Shown: one piece after another, positions 11,285 to 25,480 of the stretch
How positions within the stretch are numbered: the first letter of the stretch is position 1
How the letters are laid out: each line of letters opens with the position of its first letter
From: Megachile rotundata
Taxonomy: Eukaryota; Arthropoda; Insecta; Hymenoptera; Megachilidae
Direction: 5' to 3'
DNA length: 64,000 nucleotides
NCBI RefSeq assembly: GCF_050947335.1
Contig: NC_134991.1
Coordinates: 8,494,001-8,558,000 of the forward strand
Notes under the pieces: generated by a model
Databases searched by the model: none
Told to the model about the DNA's origin: nothing
What the model saw: only the letters and a program-made list of their open reading frames with translations
Translations under genes and position numbers: made by a program

Positions 11285-14200
11285 AACGAGCCATTTATAA
11301 TAAAAGTGCGCTAACTATATTTTCAACAAAAAAAAATACACGAAATGGATAAATTCACTGTCGTGTTAAATATCTTAAAGTTCTTAAAGAATATTCAAAA
11401 TGTATACGTATTTTATTAGATAATGATTTACTAATAAATTTTCCGTATTTTGTATACTTTATCTCCAACGCAGGGTTAAAATAACCACGTACACGAGCGA
11501 GGGTTAATAAGCACTTTCATTTTGAACTGAAATGCATTAAAACGAAAGTCACGAATTATCGATCGACACTTGTTGATGAGAAAACAGACTGCCAACCAAA
11601 ATATTTCAACTCACGCATTTTGAATATTATATATTAATCTCTCATAAATGAAGTGGATAAGCAGTGCTTAACAACTTAATGATAAGTAAAGATTAAAACA
11701 ATTATTTTTAATTTTTGTTGAGCTATGGTTCTACTGTTTTAAATGATTTATAGATTTAGTGATAATCAAAGGTTAATCAGTAACTTTTTAAATATAGTCT
11801 CAATATTTTTGTTTGATATATTTGAGTTACTATATAGTAATTAAAAAATATGATTAACACATTGAATACCGTGTAAATAAACCAACTTTTAAATTAAACC
11901 TTATTCATCAAAAACAGTAAAGTAAATAACGAACAAAGTGTAAACTTCAACGTACAATATAAAAATGTAAGTTCAAACTTCAATCTCAAACATAAAAGGT
12001 AAATTTAAGCTTCAATCTAAAATATAAAAAGTGAGTTTAAACGGTGTTTAATTAAAAAATCGGTCGTACGTTTCTACATGAAGTCAAACGCGGTAACAGT
12101 ACAGTGATGTGTTTTTATTACTACCATGCTTCAAAGGGTTGCAAACAATCAAGAGAATCAAAGAGAATTTGAAATCTCCATTTTGACATTCGAGAGACAG
12201 ATAAAACTGAGGTGTGAAGAATAGCATAAAGGTGTTTTCATAGGCGGTATCTCGGTATTCGATCTAGAAGACGATGGTGCTCGCGGAGCGTTCAGTGAAG
12301 CGTGCTAGCGGATTTCCAAAGCGATTTTGCGCCCGGAAATGAAGGTATACGAATGAGCAGACAGAGGCTCGACGAGGCAATTCCGTGAAAGCTACGAGCA
12401 GAGAAACGATGGGACGCTGAAACGGCAGTTGTTTGAGTTCCAATTTGCGTTTAATAATTGCATTCGATTAATATTCATTGGAATGCAAAACGCCGCTGTA
12501 AAACGGTAAATCCAACATCACCGCGGTGGTCCACGCGTACGTGTATGCTTCCGCATCCACTTCGAGGAAGAAAATGGAGATTTTTTTGTCGATTCCGTAC
12601 CAACCGAAACGCAGTTTTTTATCGTCGGTAGAGGAATCTCTGCCCCAGAATGGATAATATATCCTGATTCTTCCCGTTTCCGCTTACTTTTTACGCGAAG
12701 ACTAATGGGTTTCGAGCATCGGGATACTCCACGTGATTTATTCATACGGGCGAATCGTGAAACCAACAGGAAGACGTCGATTCCCGGCCACCGTTTCTTT
12801 CATTCTCAATCGACGATTAACGAAACTTTATCCTTCCATCAATTCGTCCCTTCAACAATGTCAACTTCCTTCATAAACGTTCGATTAATAAAACTCTACC
12901 ATTTATCATCCCACGTTCGCCGCTGCCTTTTGTCCGTGGTATAAATGTTTGTCCTTGACAGCTTTCATCGACGAACGGTAATAAAGGCCAGTTGCCGATC
13001 GAATACGTAAGAAGTTTGCAAAAGAATACAAAAGCGGCGACAAAAAGTTTGACATTTACCTCGACCGCGGTTTAATACCGCGGCTTTCTGTCGCGGACCC
13101 TGACGTTTCATCGGAACAGTCGAACCCGGCGCATAAATACGCTGCGACAGAATACGATGACAACGCGGAAACTTCGAACGTTCCATGCAAGCACACTTCC
13201 GGGAGTTTCGGAAAAATCACGGGAAATGCAACGCGAGCTACCGTGAAACAAAACAGAACTCCGCGAATTCATATCCACACAGAAACATCGTCAATACGTT
13301 TGCACGACTGCTCTTGAAACCTCGCGTGGTGTTTCCAATCGACGACGCGCAAACAATACGTGAGAGAAACAGAGAAAAAAGAACCACGTTTGCATATCTA
13401 TGAAGCGATTAAATCCTGTACCTTTTTGGATCGCGAAGATCGCGATACTCCGCGGTGTTCCTCAAGGATTATTCCTGTTGTTGGGAATTTCTTCGAGAAC
13501 AGTTCAACAACAATCACCCAGACTTTTTTCACACGAATTAATCACCAACGCGAGATCGCGTTCGAACCGTACGCGGATTATCCATTTGACAGTGCGCGGA
13601 TAGCGAGGGAACGGTACACGCGTGACGGTGCTCGGCGTCGAGAGGAGCGCGATGACGCCTGGTCGCCGCGACACTATGCCAAACGGGAGCGGAAGGCAAA
13701 CTGGACCGAGCGGCGGAGTCTGGCTTTGGCAGCTGCGTGTTCGCTTTAGTGCCGTTTTCGCCGGCAACGAGGACGTCCACGACGCCGACGCCGACGCCAA
13801 CGCCGACGCCGTTGGTAGCAACGATGGCGCGACGTAGGAACCGTCGGTTGAAGCGCCCTCATCTAGCCCGATTCTGCAACCCGCTCCGGATTCCCTCCCG
13901 ACCGGGTTTCCTCTCTTCCTCTCGGTTTATCCAGCTGTTTCTCCCTGTCTCTCTTGATCGTTCTTTCCCTCTTTCAGCCCTCTTCCAGTAATCGCTCTCG
14001 CTCCCCTGTATCGTCCTCTTTCTCCCACCTTCGCTGCTCCCCACTACCATATCGATCCTACGGGAAAGCCTCTGTACGCCGCGTTCCATTTGCCTCGACC
14101 GAGCGCAGGCTACGAATCGCTCTCTCGTATCGCTCTACTGTCTATCGGTGAAAAGAGTCGACCTGTCGGCATCCAACGGGTTTCTTTCTATTTCAATGGC

Positions 14201-14352
14201 TACCGCACTCGTTCCCCAGTGACCCACCACCCATTTCCCGTGTTTCGGACACGGAATTTTCATTATTCAAGGGATATCCGGAGGAGCACGATGTCCTCGT
14301 GACGGATTATTCTGCGTTAAATCTATCTATTGGGCCGGCGAGATTCGTAGTT
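11285..14352. other. Unassigned stretch with a GC-richer, pyrimidine-rich part
   Basis: The first kilobase is AT-rich. From about 12240 to 14330 the GC and CpG content rises. At about 13780-13815 there is a short ACGCCG run, followed by a long CT-rich strand (13880-14060). A perfect 6-bp-arm hairpin, CCGCGG around TTTAATA, sits near 13066. Open frames of up to 129 codons overlap here on both strands (13360-13749 plus, 13504-13821 minus). None shows a recognisable domain. A promoter or 5' exon is possible but not shown. Confidence 0.3.
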
Positions 14353-14825
14353 GTGATGACACATGTTCCGAGTGTTGAAATTGTTATACTGTTCTGTTTA
14401 CCCAAGTTCGAGGTCTTCATGATAAAAACTATTTTGCAGTAAATATTGAGACAACTAAATTATTTAACTTCTGATGACACATGTTTCGAGTGTTCAAATT
14501 GTTACACTGTTCTGTTTACCCAAGTTCGAGATCTTCATGATAAAAACTATTTTGCAGTAAATATTAAGTTATTCAACTTCTGATGACACATGTTGAAGTG
14601 TTCCAATCATATGTAGCTGCTTAGTATAATTTCTTTGAGGGTGATAATTGGGATTATTTTGCGTTAACCTATGACAGTTTCGTAGTTGTGATGATGCATG
14701 TTTCAAGTGTCGTTATTGCTACCATGCTGTTTTGCTGTAGCTAAGTTCGAGGTCTTGATGATGGACATTATTTTGCATCAAAGGCAGTTTCTCAACTTCT
14801 GACACATGTTTGAAGTGTTTCAAAA
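14353..14825. repeat. Tandem repeat of about 110-120 bp, four copies
   Basis: TGATGACACATGTT starts copies at 14353, 14472 and 14581, with a diverged copy from about 14690. Shared blocks include AAGTTCGAGGTCTTCATGAT and ACTATTTTGCAGTAAATATT. The third copy is truncated. Confidence 0.85.
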
Positions 14826-16894
14826 TGATTAATCAGATATAATTATATCTTCTTATGTCCTTCTACTCCTTTCTATACATTTTATCTTACAAATATGATC
14901 CTCGTATTGAAAAATAAGTACTAATAATCTTCGAATAAAGAAAATACAAATTTGACAATGGATACAAAATACCTAAAAAATAATACCTTAATCATCTAAT
15001 TTGCATCTAAAATATCATCTAAATGATACATTCTAAGAGAAGTGGTTAATAGGTGGAAGATCAAAGGGTTACCGGCACGGATCAATGAGTCTGCGGGAAA
15101 AAAAGAAATTGAGACCGCGTGGGAGCAAAAGTGGAAGTATCTCAGGGAGAATTGGTGCCGGGAGAGGGAGGATTGCAGGATAGGATGACATTAATTCCGA
15201 GTACGATCTAGTTTCAGTAGTTCTCAGCTCCCGGTTGGCCACGAAACTACTCCGTCGAATCGACATCTGAATCTTAATCGAAGTTCGCTTCGAGACGTGT
15301 CCTCGTGACAACCGGTGGACTCGTTTTCTCGCGATCGTTCGCCGGCTGGAAATACTGTCTCCCGACGAGACTCTGGCACGAAACTTCCCCGAAGAAAACG
15401 ATGTAAACGAGTACCGGAAGTGAAGTCCAAACGTACTCGGTACACGTATTTGCTTTCACGCGGCGTACGAACGCGAATGGTACGCGCTTTTCGTTTTATC
15501 TCTTTCGTGGCCGAATTCAGCTATTTTTCTCTTTTTTTTTTAGCAATTTGTAGTTGACCCGTTTGTTGTCACGTCTTTAGTGAATGCTATATACGGGACA
15601 ACTTTTTGTTTATACGGTTCCCGTATCTGTTACCTTTATCAAAAAGGTAACGTTAAGTGGGCCACGTGTGTACCGTGTGACTTTGTGTACCGTAAATGCA
15701 CGAACATTTTGGCGTAGACACAATTTCAGATTCTCTGCGGGAAATATTTTTTTACGGCTCTTAAATTATTCTCTCCCTTTCGGGTATACTTTGTGCTTAG
15801 TTACATGAAGATTGAAATAATTTGTTTCTCGTTTCTGATTAGAGAACGCTGATTGTTTATTTTGATGTAGGGATTTTAATAAAATGCAGATTATTTGGAA
15901 ATTGAGTTGGAAGTACAAGTTTAGGAATTGGTAATTTGAGAACTTTGAGCAAAGATCAATATTAGGTATTTCGCCTCTCCAGTATCTATTTCTATCAACG
16001 TTTTGCAAATATTCTAGTGTTGCGCTCAATATTGACACAAACGTTCAAATATCTACACTACGTCACATGCGAAACTTCCAAAACTCTCTGTCATTATAGA
16101 TTATTTATCATATGTCTTTATCGCAACTCTTATCTTCATCAGGCATGAGATTAAACCAAACACAAACAGAAGAATTATATATTTTGACCCGGACTCGTGT
16201 TAGAAAGTTGCAAATGCTATTAGAAAAAATGGTGCAAATTACCGTGATAAAAAAGGATCAGTAGGTCGTAAGTTGATCAGAGAATAATATCTTTTGAGGA
16301 GAGGCAAAGTGCGCGCGCTCGGGATGGCTCTTGGTCCGGATGAAAGGGTTTCGAGCAGAAATTTGAGTGCAGCGAATGAATCTGTTCTGTGTGGAGTGGC
16401 GGCGTGCGCTTGGAAATGGACGAAGGATTCGCAGCATTCCGGTTGCCGCGTGGAAATGAGAAAAATAATCTGGCCGGATGAACGCAGACTACGAATCGGT
16501 CTGGCGCCGTTGCACAAAACCGAAGCGAGCGAGTAGTCGAGGCCGAAACTCGATGCAGTTTGTGCACGCCTCTATCCTCTCGAGTGCAACGCATCATCGC
16601 TCGCACAGTAAAAAGAGGAAAAGTTATTTCCGAGGGAAAGTTAAGTCTACCCTCTTGTATCAGCCGCGATGCACTCGACGAGTTACTCCTTTCGGGCTAT
16701 TCGAAATTAATAGCTGTCGCATTTATCATCGTTCTGAACACTTCTCGAGAGAATTTTGTTCGACTCTTGTACACCCGCCTCCAATGTACACTTTTCTATC
16801 GTTTCAGTATAAATCCTCAAATTTTTCAATTTCTGATACTTCGCTAATTCTTGATTCTCAAGGGGCAGAAATCTTCAAATTCTTAAAAGGTATG
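14826..16894. other. Unassigned noncoding stretch
   Basis: Short frames on both strands (for example 15315-15557 plus, 16277-16606 minus, 16478-16912 plus, 144 codons) overlap one another and show no known domain. A small hairpin, GTTACCTTT with AAAGGTAAC, lies near 15630. Confidence 0.35.
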
Positions 16895-17050
16895 GAGATG
16901 TGGGGATATTGAGAATATAGGGATGTATTGGGGATATAGGGATATTGGCTATATAGAGATATTTGGGATATAGGGATATTGGGTATATAGAGATATTTGG
17001 GATCTAGAGATTTTGAGGATCGAGGGATATCAGGTGTCTAAGGGTATTTG
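16895..17050. repeat. Short GGGATATAGGGATATT minisatellite
   Basis: About ten units of TTGGGATATAGGGATATTGG type with AGAGATATTTGGGAT variants. This is the same general class as the array at 21.6 kb. Confidence 0.8.
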
Positions 17051-20000
17051 AGATCTATGGACATTAAATCCGAAAAATACAAGAAGAGATATTTTAACTG
17101 AAGATACAAATGAGCTAGAAATAATGATTTGAGAATATGTATAGGTTTCCGACATTCAAATTTTCAAGTACGAGTACAAATTTACATATTATTGCCTTCA
17201 TAAAATTTTTCAAAAATTATTACCCCAAATACTTAAAAACGTGAATGAATATTTTGGAAGTAAAATAGCAGTGGATCATCTTAGTTGATGAATTTGAATC
17301 ATGAAATATATTTATCGGATGCGAGAACGGCAGTAGTAATCCGAGTAAAAAAATCCTGCGAAAGTGATCATAGAGGACGTGCGAAGTTATCCTCTCAGAG
17401 CATAAGCCAACTTCCGAGTAAATTCAGAAAGTTACTAGGACAGATTCATTAATTCCCAGAGTGGCACTCGAACAAACGGTAGAATTCTCGCGGAACTGCA
17501 ACAAAATCTACGCGTCCGTGTAAAAACGACGAGGACCTATTTCAATTCTAATTAAAATCGAGCGATCGTGAAGGATACTCGTGGAGAATACGACTCGTTA
17601 GAGTTTCAACGATTCCTCGAATTAAAGCCACGCGATAGGAATCGCGTGGTTCGAATCGATCTAAATTTTTTATACGATCAGCCGATAAAAATTCGAACAT
17701 TACCGTAAGAGGTGGAGAAGTTCTCGCGGAGCTGTTCGCATATCCGATCAATTTTCGACGTTAAATAGTCGCCAGGCATCGACGTCAGATTCCCAGGGCG
17801 TCGCGGTGCAATCACCCCGACACCAGAGTACTCCACCTAGAAGTGTCTCTTCCGGAATCAAATTGTCGAGAATAGGCCGAAGCTCTTGACGATCTTACGG
17901 TAGTTCTCGAGCCACGATCATCGAACTTTCCACTCTCGCGAAACTTCCACCCTTCTCCAACCCCCATCAAGTCCTCCTTTCGTTAACCCTCTTCTCCGTC
18001 CCCTCTCGTACTCTCTCTCTTCCGTACACATCGCCCTATCTACGATCGTTCTACCAACGGTGCGTCGTACATTTCGAACTTTCTTTTGGGAAAATTGAAT
18101 CGCCACCAAATCGGTTTCTCCTCGAAAGTATCAGAAATTTTCGGATTCTTTCGGCGAACTTCCGTTGTCGCGACGGAATCGAATTTCTAAGAAAAACGCG
18201 CGGTTTTTGAACGTAGGATGGGCTGTTGAAGTTCTTGGAGCCAGTTGAAAGACGGTGCGATAGTGAGGACCTGTGATACGGTTTTGATATAGATTTAAAA
18301 GATTTGATGTTGATTAAAGTGATTTAGAAATTGAAAACTATGTAAGTTTTTAATTATACACCTTTACAAATCTGTATACTTATAAATTTGACAATTTCTG
18401 AAACTGGAAGCTAATAATAAATATAAAAATTTAGAGATCTGATAATTCAAAAATTTCACTTAATATTTTAGAAATTTAGTAATATTGAAATATAGAAACT
18501 TCGAAACTTGCTAATTAAGAATTTAGTAGTTTACAAATTTACTAACTGCGAAAATTTACAAACTTATTATCATAGAAATTCAAAAACTTTGAATCGTGTT
18601 AAAAATTCTAAAAATGTATTATATTCGAATAATTTCAAACTTATAACGCCTTTATAACGTGATTTTTACTTGTTTTAAAAATGAGAGCCCTTGACTCCAT
18701 ATCCCTTTTCCCTTTCAAGGATTATTCGCCTCTTTCCAGTTCTTTTTCCCGCGCGTCACCGAGCTTCAAAAAAACCGATTGATAGCAGGGGTCAGTTAAT
18801 ATAAGGGTAATAATTAGAGCGTGCATCCAGTTTGATTAATGATCGAACGATATAAGTAATTCAAGACGTTTTGCGCATGCAGAAGCAAACGATTCATCAA
18901 AAGTACTTTTTATCATCGTTTCGTGTGCAGACCATTAAACATACAAATATTTTTTGCTTTCACTGTTATACATTTTACTTTTATTCTTTACTTTTACATG
19001 AAATCATTTCAATGGAAAAATAAGAACATTCTTGAAGTTGCTTTCTTTGGATTTAACCTTCTCCTGAAATTTTACGAAATAGTCGAATTTCGTTGATCGT
19101 TGTTTACCGAAAAATCCGATTCCACTTTTAGGAGAAACAGATCCTCTTTACGTGGATCCTTTTCCTCCAATGAGTCCCTTTCTACCATCTCCACTTTACG
19201 ATGTGCGATCAACCGGAAGCTTCAAATAATTCTGTTGCAATTTCCACCATTTTTTCCGCGATCTTTTTATGGAAATTCGTTATCCACGTAATGATTTCTC
19301 TTCCCTTGAAAAATTTGACAGCCATTCAATCTTGTCCTCTTTCTTCTTACTTTTCACTTATGGATTATATCTCAAATGTATTCCGTGGAAAAATTCTGTA
19401 ATTTGTCAAATTTAACAAAACATGTGTTATTTTATACATACGTTGATCGTATCAGTCATACGATGCTACAAATTCAGTTAAATTCATTATTTAAGAAAAA
19501 TAAAACTTTTCAGAGCGTAATATTGAGACTTTGATACATTAAGAGATTAAAAAATGAAATTAAAAGAACGCTCTCGTAATTTATATTACATCTTGTACTT
19601 TACAGTCTATCTGAACATCAGTCTTCACTGTGACAGTCAATTGTTCGTAGACCTTGAAGTGCCACTAAAAACTTGATAGTCGAAAATGTATCGAGCAGTA
19701 TTTCCATTAAAAAAAAAATCGGTTATTGTCATTTTTATTGAAAAATATGCAAATCTTTTAAATTTCCAACTCTTATCTTGAATCAAAAGACAGCTGTCTT
19801 GCAGCGGACACACACGGATGGAAGCATGTCCGAGAAGATCAAGATCTTGTTATTTAACGGAGAATCGAAAGGACGTTGGCTCTTTCCGAAGCCACGATAA
19901 ACACCGATGTTATCGTACGCGGGCGAAGATTCCCGAGGAAAATTGTGTTGCGACAAAGTCCACGAGCTGGTAACAGGCTGACCCTAAGGACACTCGTCTA

Positions 20001-20289
20001 CCAACTCCTGCGGAGTTTCGTTCAGATCGAAGAACTTCGGTGGTCCTTTAGAAGTTGCCCTAGCCCTGAGAATACGACCACTTGCTGCTCCACTGTGGCT
20101 TCCCTGCCCGAGAACTTTTGCTTTTCTGCCAGCGGTGTCGTCTTATCTTCCGTTCACTGTCCTTCATTTATCTCTACTTTTCTCACCGTGCTAACTCCCT
20201 CGAACCTAATCTTAATTACGCGGCTAACGGGGATACAAAGTTACTCTCGGGTTTCGAGTAACTTTAATATACAGACTGCTAATACACTT
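17051..20289. other. Unassigned noncoding stretch
   Basis: There is no supported gene. A hairpin with 9-bp arms CCACGCGAT and ATCGCGTGG and a 4-base loop lies at about 17628-17649. At 18330-18620 there is degenerate AAATTTAGTAA-type sequence. A 140-codon frame at 19876-20298 runs into the following satellite and has no recognisable domain. Confidence 0.4.
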
Positions 20290-20606
20290 AACATCTAGAT
20301 TATACACAACCATATGTACTACCTTTTCGAAATAAATGACTTAAATTATTTTTCTGTATACTACATTTAACATCTAGATTATACACAACCATATGTACTA
20401 CCTTTTCAAAATAAATGACTTAAATTATTCTTCTGTATAATACACTTAACATCCCGATTATACATAACCATATGTCCTACCTCGCTTTTCAAAATAAATG
20501 ACATAATTTATTTTTCTGTATAGTACACTTAACATCTAGATTATATACAACCATATGTCCTACCTCGCTTTTCAAAATAAATGATATAATTTATTTTTCT
20601 GTATAC
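20290..20606. repeat. 79-bp tandem repeat, four copies
   Basis: AACATCTAGATTATACACAA starts at 20290, 20369 and 20448 (spacing 79 bp), then at 20531 (83 bp, extra CTCG after the ACCT block). Each unit has ACCATATGT, AATAAATGACTTAAATTATT and TTCTGTATA. Confidence 0.95.
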
Positions 20607-21639
20607 CTTCGATAAATCCTTGCAATATTACAAGACCTTTGTCGATACATGTGCACCTCTAGCGCGACGTGACACGATTTTTCACGACTTTTCACTTGCA
20701 TCTGACAAAAACAAGTCTGTGATGAAAGTTCGGTGTACAATAAATATATATCGCTAAACGGAGTTTCAAACACAATTAGTTTTCATGGCGATAGATCTTG
20801 CGTTTTACAAATGGGTACATATTTTCTTTTATTATTGGAGATGTAATATACATAATATTTTAGTGTATATTTGATAGTTATATGATAGTATATAATAGTT
20901 ACACAATAGTTCTTGCTAACATGCTCGATTTAAGGTAGTGCGATATACTTACATTACCACTTGCAACATTCTCTCCAACGGCAATATAACGGGAATCTGC
21001 TGTAGCTTGCTAGAGAGACGTTTAGAGTCTAATTACGTGAGGAGCATTCTTCACCGGTTGAGAAGAGGAAGAAGCAGAGAAATAGAGGTGTTACATTACG
21101 TTAATGAGCAATTTCCTCCGGCTATTTCACGGTGTTGTGTTTGATTAGAAAATTCCTGCAGTCGATTAACTAGCTCGTCTGTTGCAGCCTCATTAATAGT
21201 TAAAGCGAGGCGATTGGACCTGAGGCGCAGACATCAAACGTAGTTTGAATTCTACCCCCTTGTAACGGATTCGTTGAACAGTTAACGTATTTGTTGATGA
21301 ACTTCGCCGGAAATCCTTGATTTCGTGGTACGTACGTACATATAGCATCTATATGCATATGTATATATTAGAGTAACCACTCGAGCTGTCGGCTGCAGAC
21401 GGTATCTTTGATGTCGAAAAGGTAAATGCAAGATTTAGTGAATGTACTTGCATCGTTAAAAGCGTAGATGATGCAGAACTATTTCACTGTTTTGATGAAG
21501 TAGTAAAAGTATTGTGCGCTTGGCCACCGTCTGCATTATAAATGCAAATTTTATATTCACTATGGCGATTTGGAAATTTTGAAATTTCGGATTGAAGAAG
21601 TTTGGGACGTGCAATTCAGGAACTGGGGAATCACGGGAT
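20607..21639. other. Unassigned noncoding stretch
   Basis: No repeat array or supported gene. A small alternating TACGTACGTACATAT patch occurs near 21332-21370. Confidence 0.4.
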
Positions 21640-22400
21640 TTAGATATCTGGGGATCTAAGGATTTTGGGGATCTAGGGATCTAGGGATTCTGGGAATCTA
21701 GGGATTTAGGGATTTAGGGATTTAGGAATTTAGGGATCTATGGATTTAGGGATTTGGGGATTTGGGGATTTAGGGATTTGGGGATTTAGGGATTTGGGGA
21801 TCTATGGATTTAGGGATTTAGGAATTTAGGGATTTAGGGATTTAGCGATTTAGGGATTTTTGGATTTGGGAATCTATAGATTTAGGGATTTGGGAATTTG
21901 GGGATTTGGGGATCTATGGATTTAGGGATTTGGGGATTTAGAGATTTGGGGATTTGGGGATTTGGGGATCCATGAATTTAGGGATTTGGGGATTTGGGGA
22001 TTTAGGGATCTATTAATTTTGGGATTTGGGGATCTATGGATTTAGGGATTTGGGGATCTATGAATTTAGGAACTTGGGGATCTAGAGATTCCAGGGATCT
22101 CGGAATTTTTGGATTTAGGGATCTATGGATTTAGGGATTTGGGGATCTAGGGATTCCAGCTATCTAGGGATTTCGGGATTTCGGGATCTATGGATTTATG
22201 GGTTGGGGATCTGGGGGTTCCAGGGATCTAGGGATTTTGATATTTGGAGATCCCGTATTTTTGGGGATCTAGGCATCTAGGGATTTTAGGGATCTGGGAT
22301 TCTATGAATCTAGGGCTTTTGGAGATCTAGGGATCTGAGGATTTTGGGGATGTAGGAAACTGGGGATCTAGGGATCTAGGGATTTTCTAATCTATATATT
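21640..22400. repeat. 10-bp minisatellite, GGGATTTAGG / GGGATCTATG
   Basis: About seventy 10-bp steps alternate GATTTAGG, GATTTGGG and GATCTATG. Blocks such as GGGGATCTATGGATTTAGGG recur at larger intervals, showing some higher-order duplication. It decays beyond 22400 into AAATTTG-type sequence up to about 22560. Confidence 0.93.
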
Positions 22401-24889
22401 GGTCTAAAGATATGTGGATCTAGGAATCTGAATATTTATAGATTTACATATTTAAAATATTGGAATTCGCAAATTTGTAAATTTTCAAAATTTGAAAATT
22501 TGAAACTAAAAAATTGAGAATTTTGAAGTTTGTAAGTTTGAAAATATAAACTTCTAGAAACATAGACTGTGGATCGTGCCAAATGTTAAAAACTTAAAAA
22601 TTTGTAGAATTATAGGAACCGTTTATTTTGAAAATGGTGTAAATCCATTTGCATGAATATACATTATTTTAGTTAAAGCACTTAAAACAAATTTATATAA
22701 TCTGATTACATATTGATCTATCAGTAAAAAAATTGCTGAATTGCCAGTCTTGATATAATTAACCCATATTTTTTCATTGACATATATACTAACATTTGAT
22801 TTTCTCAAAATAAATGAAAATGGACTTACACCACTTTCAAAATAAACGATCCATTTTGTGAATTCGTCGATACTTTCCGTGAGTAGATCAACCATGATCT
22901 CGCAGCGAATTGCCCCTTGAAACGATAAACAATAATATACTATCGGTACGGCTATTAAAATCTGAATTTCCATTACACTTGTCCTCTTTCGCGTTTAATC
23001 GTTGCTCAGGGCGCCTCGTTTCCTGTATTTACGTCGAACTTTTAACGATACATTGTACGATGTAATGACACGCGTTAACGAGCATGAAGTTGAATATCGT
23101 AGGAAATGTAACTTGAGAAATACCCGGAGGGAAACGGTGTCCTTAGAAGGTGTATAAAAATAGAGAATGAAAAGGAACAATCGGACGAGCAACGTTTCCT
23201 TTTTGACGAACTCACGACGTTCAGAAGAATACGTCGTTAGACAAGAATCTCGTTCGCGATTCAAGGAATCGATCGTCGGTTCGTTATCGAGGAAACGAAA
23301 CGCCTTGACGTGCATCAGCAACGACCTCTCGCAATTTCGCTGAAAACTTTTCAACGACGTTTGCGCTAAATACGCCCCGATGAAGCTCAATCACGCTAAT
23401 TGAGGACTTCTTCGAGTATCCTCCGAAGCAAAATCGGCCGACAATCCACCGCTTTGCTCTGCTTTTCACGCGTCAAATTGTCAAGGCTGATTACTAAAGA
23501 CGCGACACGACGCTGTCGGCGTGTCTGCCTAAGTGAAAATTAAAACTTTGTTAGTGAGCGTCGATTAAGTCTCCGATACCGTAGGGAAACTGGTCTCAGG
23601 AAACATAACGAGCGATAATTGAACGAATAAAGTGATTTCTCTTCTGACAATTTTCTGTTCTTAATTTCATATGCGATAAATATTCTAGCACGTGAACGTT
23701 CAGATAGGAAATATTTAAGTATTACAAAACTCAAGTATTTAAAATTCAATTCTTAGCACATTCTTTCCCACAATTTTTACAATTTTTTAATAATAAATTT
23801 TGTATTACTCAAATATTTTAACATTGAAATCTAACCTAACCAATGTTCACGACTCGGTATTAAAAATATTGTTCATTCGTCTCGAGCACAATACGGCAAC
23901 TGAATATCACAAACAAGAGCTGGTATCCTACTTTTCTTATTTTTCCCGTGTTCTCTAATATTCATACTTTTTCCATAGCTATTTCGTTCACGTTAAAGTC
24001 TAAACTTATCTCTACCATTCTTACAGGTTTCAGAACTTCGAGCAGTTCCGGAACCATCGAAAGTTTCGAGACTGAAAGAACTCCAGGACTTTCAAGGTTT
24101 CGAATGGTACGCGGCTTGCCTGAAATTTCTTGTAAGTATGAAATATTTGCAAAATATACCAACGATTTTTCCTGTTTTTCCTTACGTTCGTTCATTAATT
24201 ACGTTACCGAATTTAATTGACTAATTGCGTTATTATACAATATTATAATATCATTACATAATTATTTTGTTACTGTATTATTATATCGTTATTGTATTAT
24301 GTTTAATAATAAATTACAGTTTGCTGTAATACATACTGTGTGGAATAAAATTTCTCTAAAAATATTTCATTAATTTTCCACCGCTATTATTGATTTCTCT
24401 TTCAACTCGTTATACAATGAAAAAGTAAGACATGTAAAAGTAAGAATACATCGCCTTTGTAACAGAAAATCACGCGTTCTAACGCTAATGTTGAATCGAG
24501 TTCTCAGTAACTAAGGTACGAGGTTTGAGATGGAGAAAAGAGATCGTTTCTCTCAACAACCCTTAAATCTTCTTCACTGATTTCCCCGATCTGAAACAAA
24601 CGATCCTGTAATTACGTTTCTTGTTCTAGCTTTCAAGCGTGATGCAACAGTGGCTACATTTAGCGTTAAAGCTTTCCTAAAAAGCCGTTTTACAGCTTCC
24701 ATTTCGTTTCTTCCTGCAGTGGAACTCATTTAATTAACGCTAATTAAAATTCAATTAACACAATTAATATCCAATACCTGCTAAAAGTGCAATAAATATG
24801 GTAGAATGGAGGTCTCTGTAACAAGTCGTGCTATATAACACGCAATTCTGTGATTCTAGTATAATAATGGCATTTGATGTTCTGTTATA
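22401..24889. other. Unassigned noncoding stretch
   Basis: Minus-strand open frames at 22623-22973 (116 codons) and 22995-23390 (131 codons) have no domain I recognise. The sequence is otherwise AT-rich and without arrays. Confidence 0.35.
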
Positions 24890-25480
24890 TGCGAGGATAT
24901 CACGCGTTATATTGCCATTGTTCTGAGTTGCCTCACGTCATATTGCCATATTCGGAATTACTATTTATTACACCGCCACGGGCCCCAAATTACTACGCGT
25001 TGTATCGCCATGCGTCCCAAATTACTACGCGGTGCATCGCCACGCATTCTGAGTTGCTTCGCGTTATATCGCCATATTCAGAATTACTACTTATTAAACC
25101 GTCACGCGTTCCTTATTTCTACGCGTTGTATCGCCACGCATCCCAAATTACTACCCGGTGCAACGCACACGCATTCAGAGTTGCCTCGCGTTATATCGCC
25201 ATATCCTGAATTACCACTTGTTATATCATCACGCGTTCCAAATTACTACGCGTTGTATCGCCATGCGTCCCAAATTACTACGCGGTGCATTGCCACGCGT
25301 TATGAGTTGCCTCGCGTTATATTGCCATGTCCAGAATTACTATTTATTATATCGCCACACGTCCCGAATTGCTTTGCGTTGTATCGCTACGCGTTTTGAA
25401 TTGCTTCGCGTTATATTACCATGCACCAAATTACCTCGCGTTATATTGCCACGAGTCGAATGACCAAGCTTTGAATCGCC
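24890..25480. repeat. CpG-bearing tandem array, unit about 30-32 bp
   Basis: Units pair TTACTACGCGTTGTATCGCC with a variable ATGCGTCCCAAA or ACGCATTCTGAG part. About eighteen units are present with substitutions and 1-2 bp length changes. The ACGCGT core and the alternation of two half-units recall the 15-bp arrays downstream. Confidence 0.88.

Noticed and set aside
21640..22400. GGGATTTAGG array as interstitial telomere repeat
   Set aside because: Insect telomeres are usually TTAGG. The unit here is 10 bp with GATTT and GATCTATG parts, and no consecutive TTAGG runs are present.
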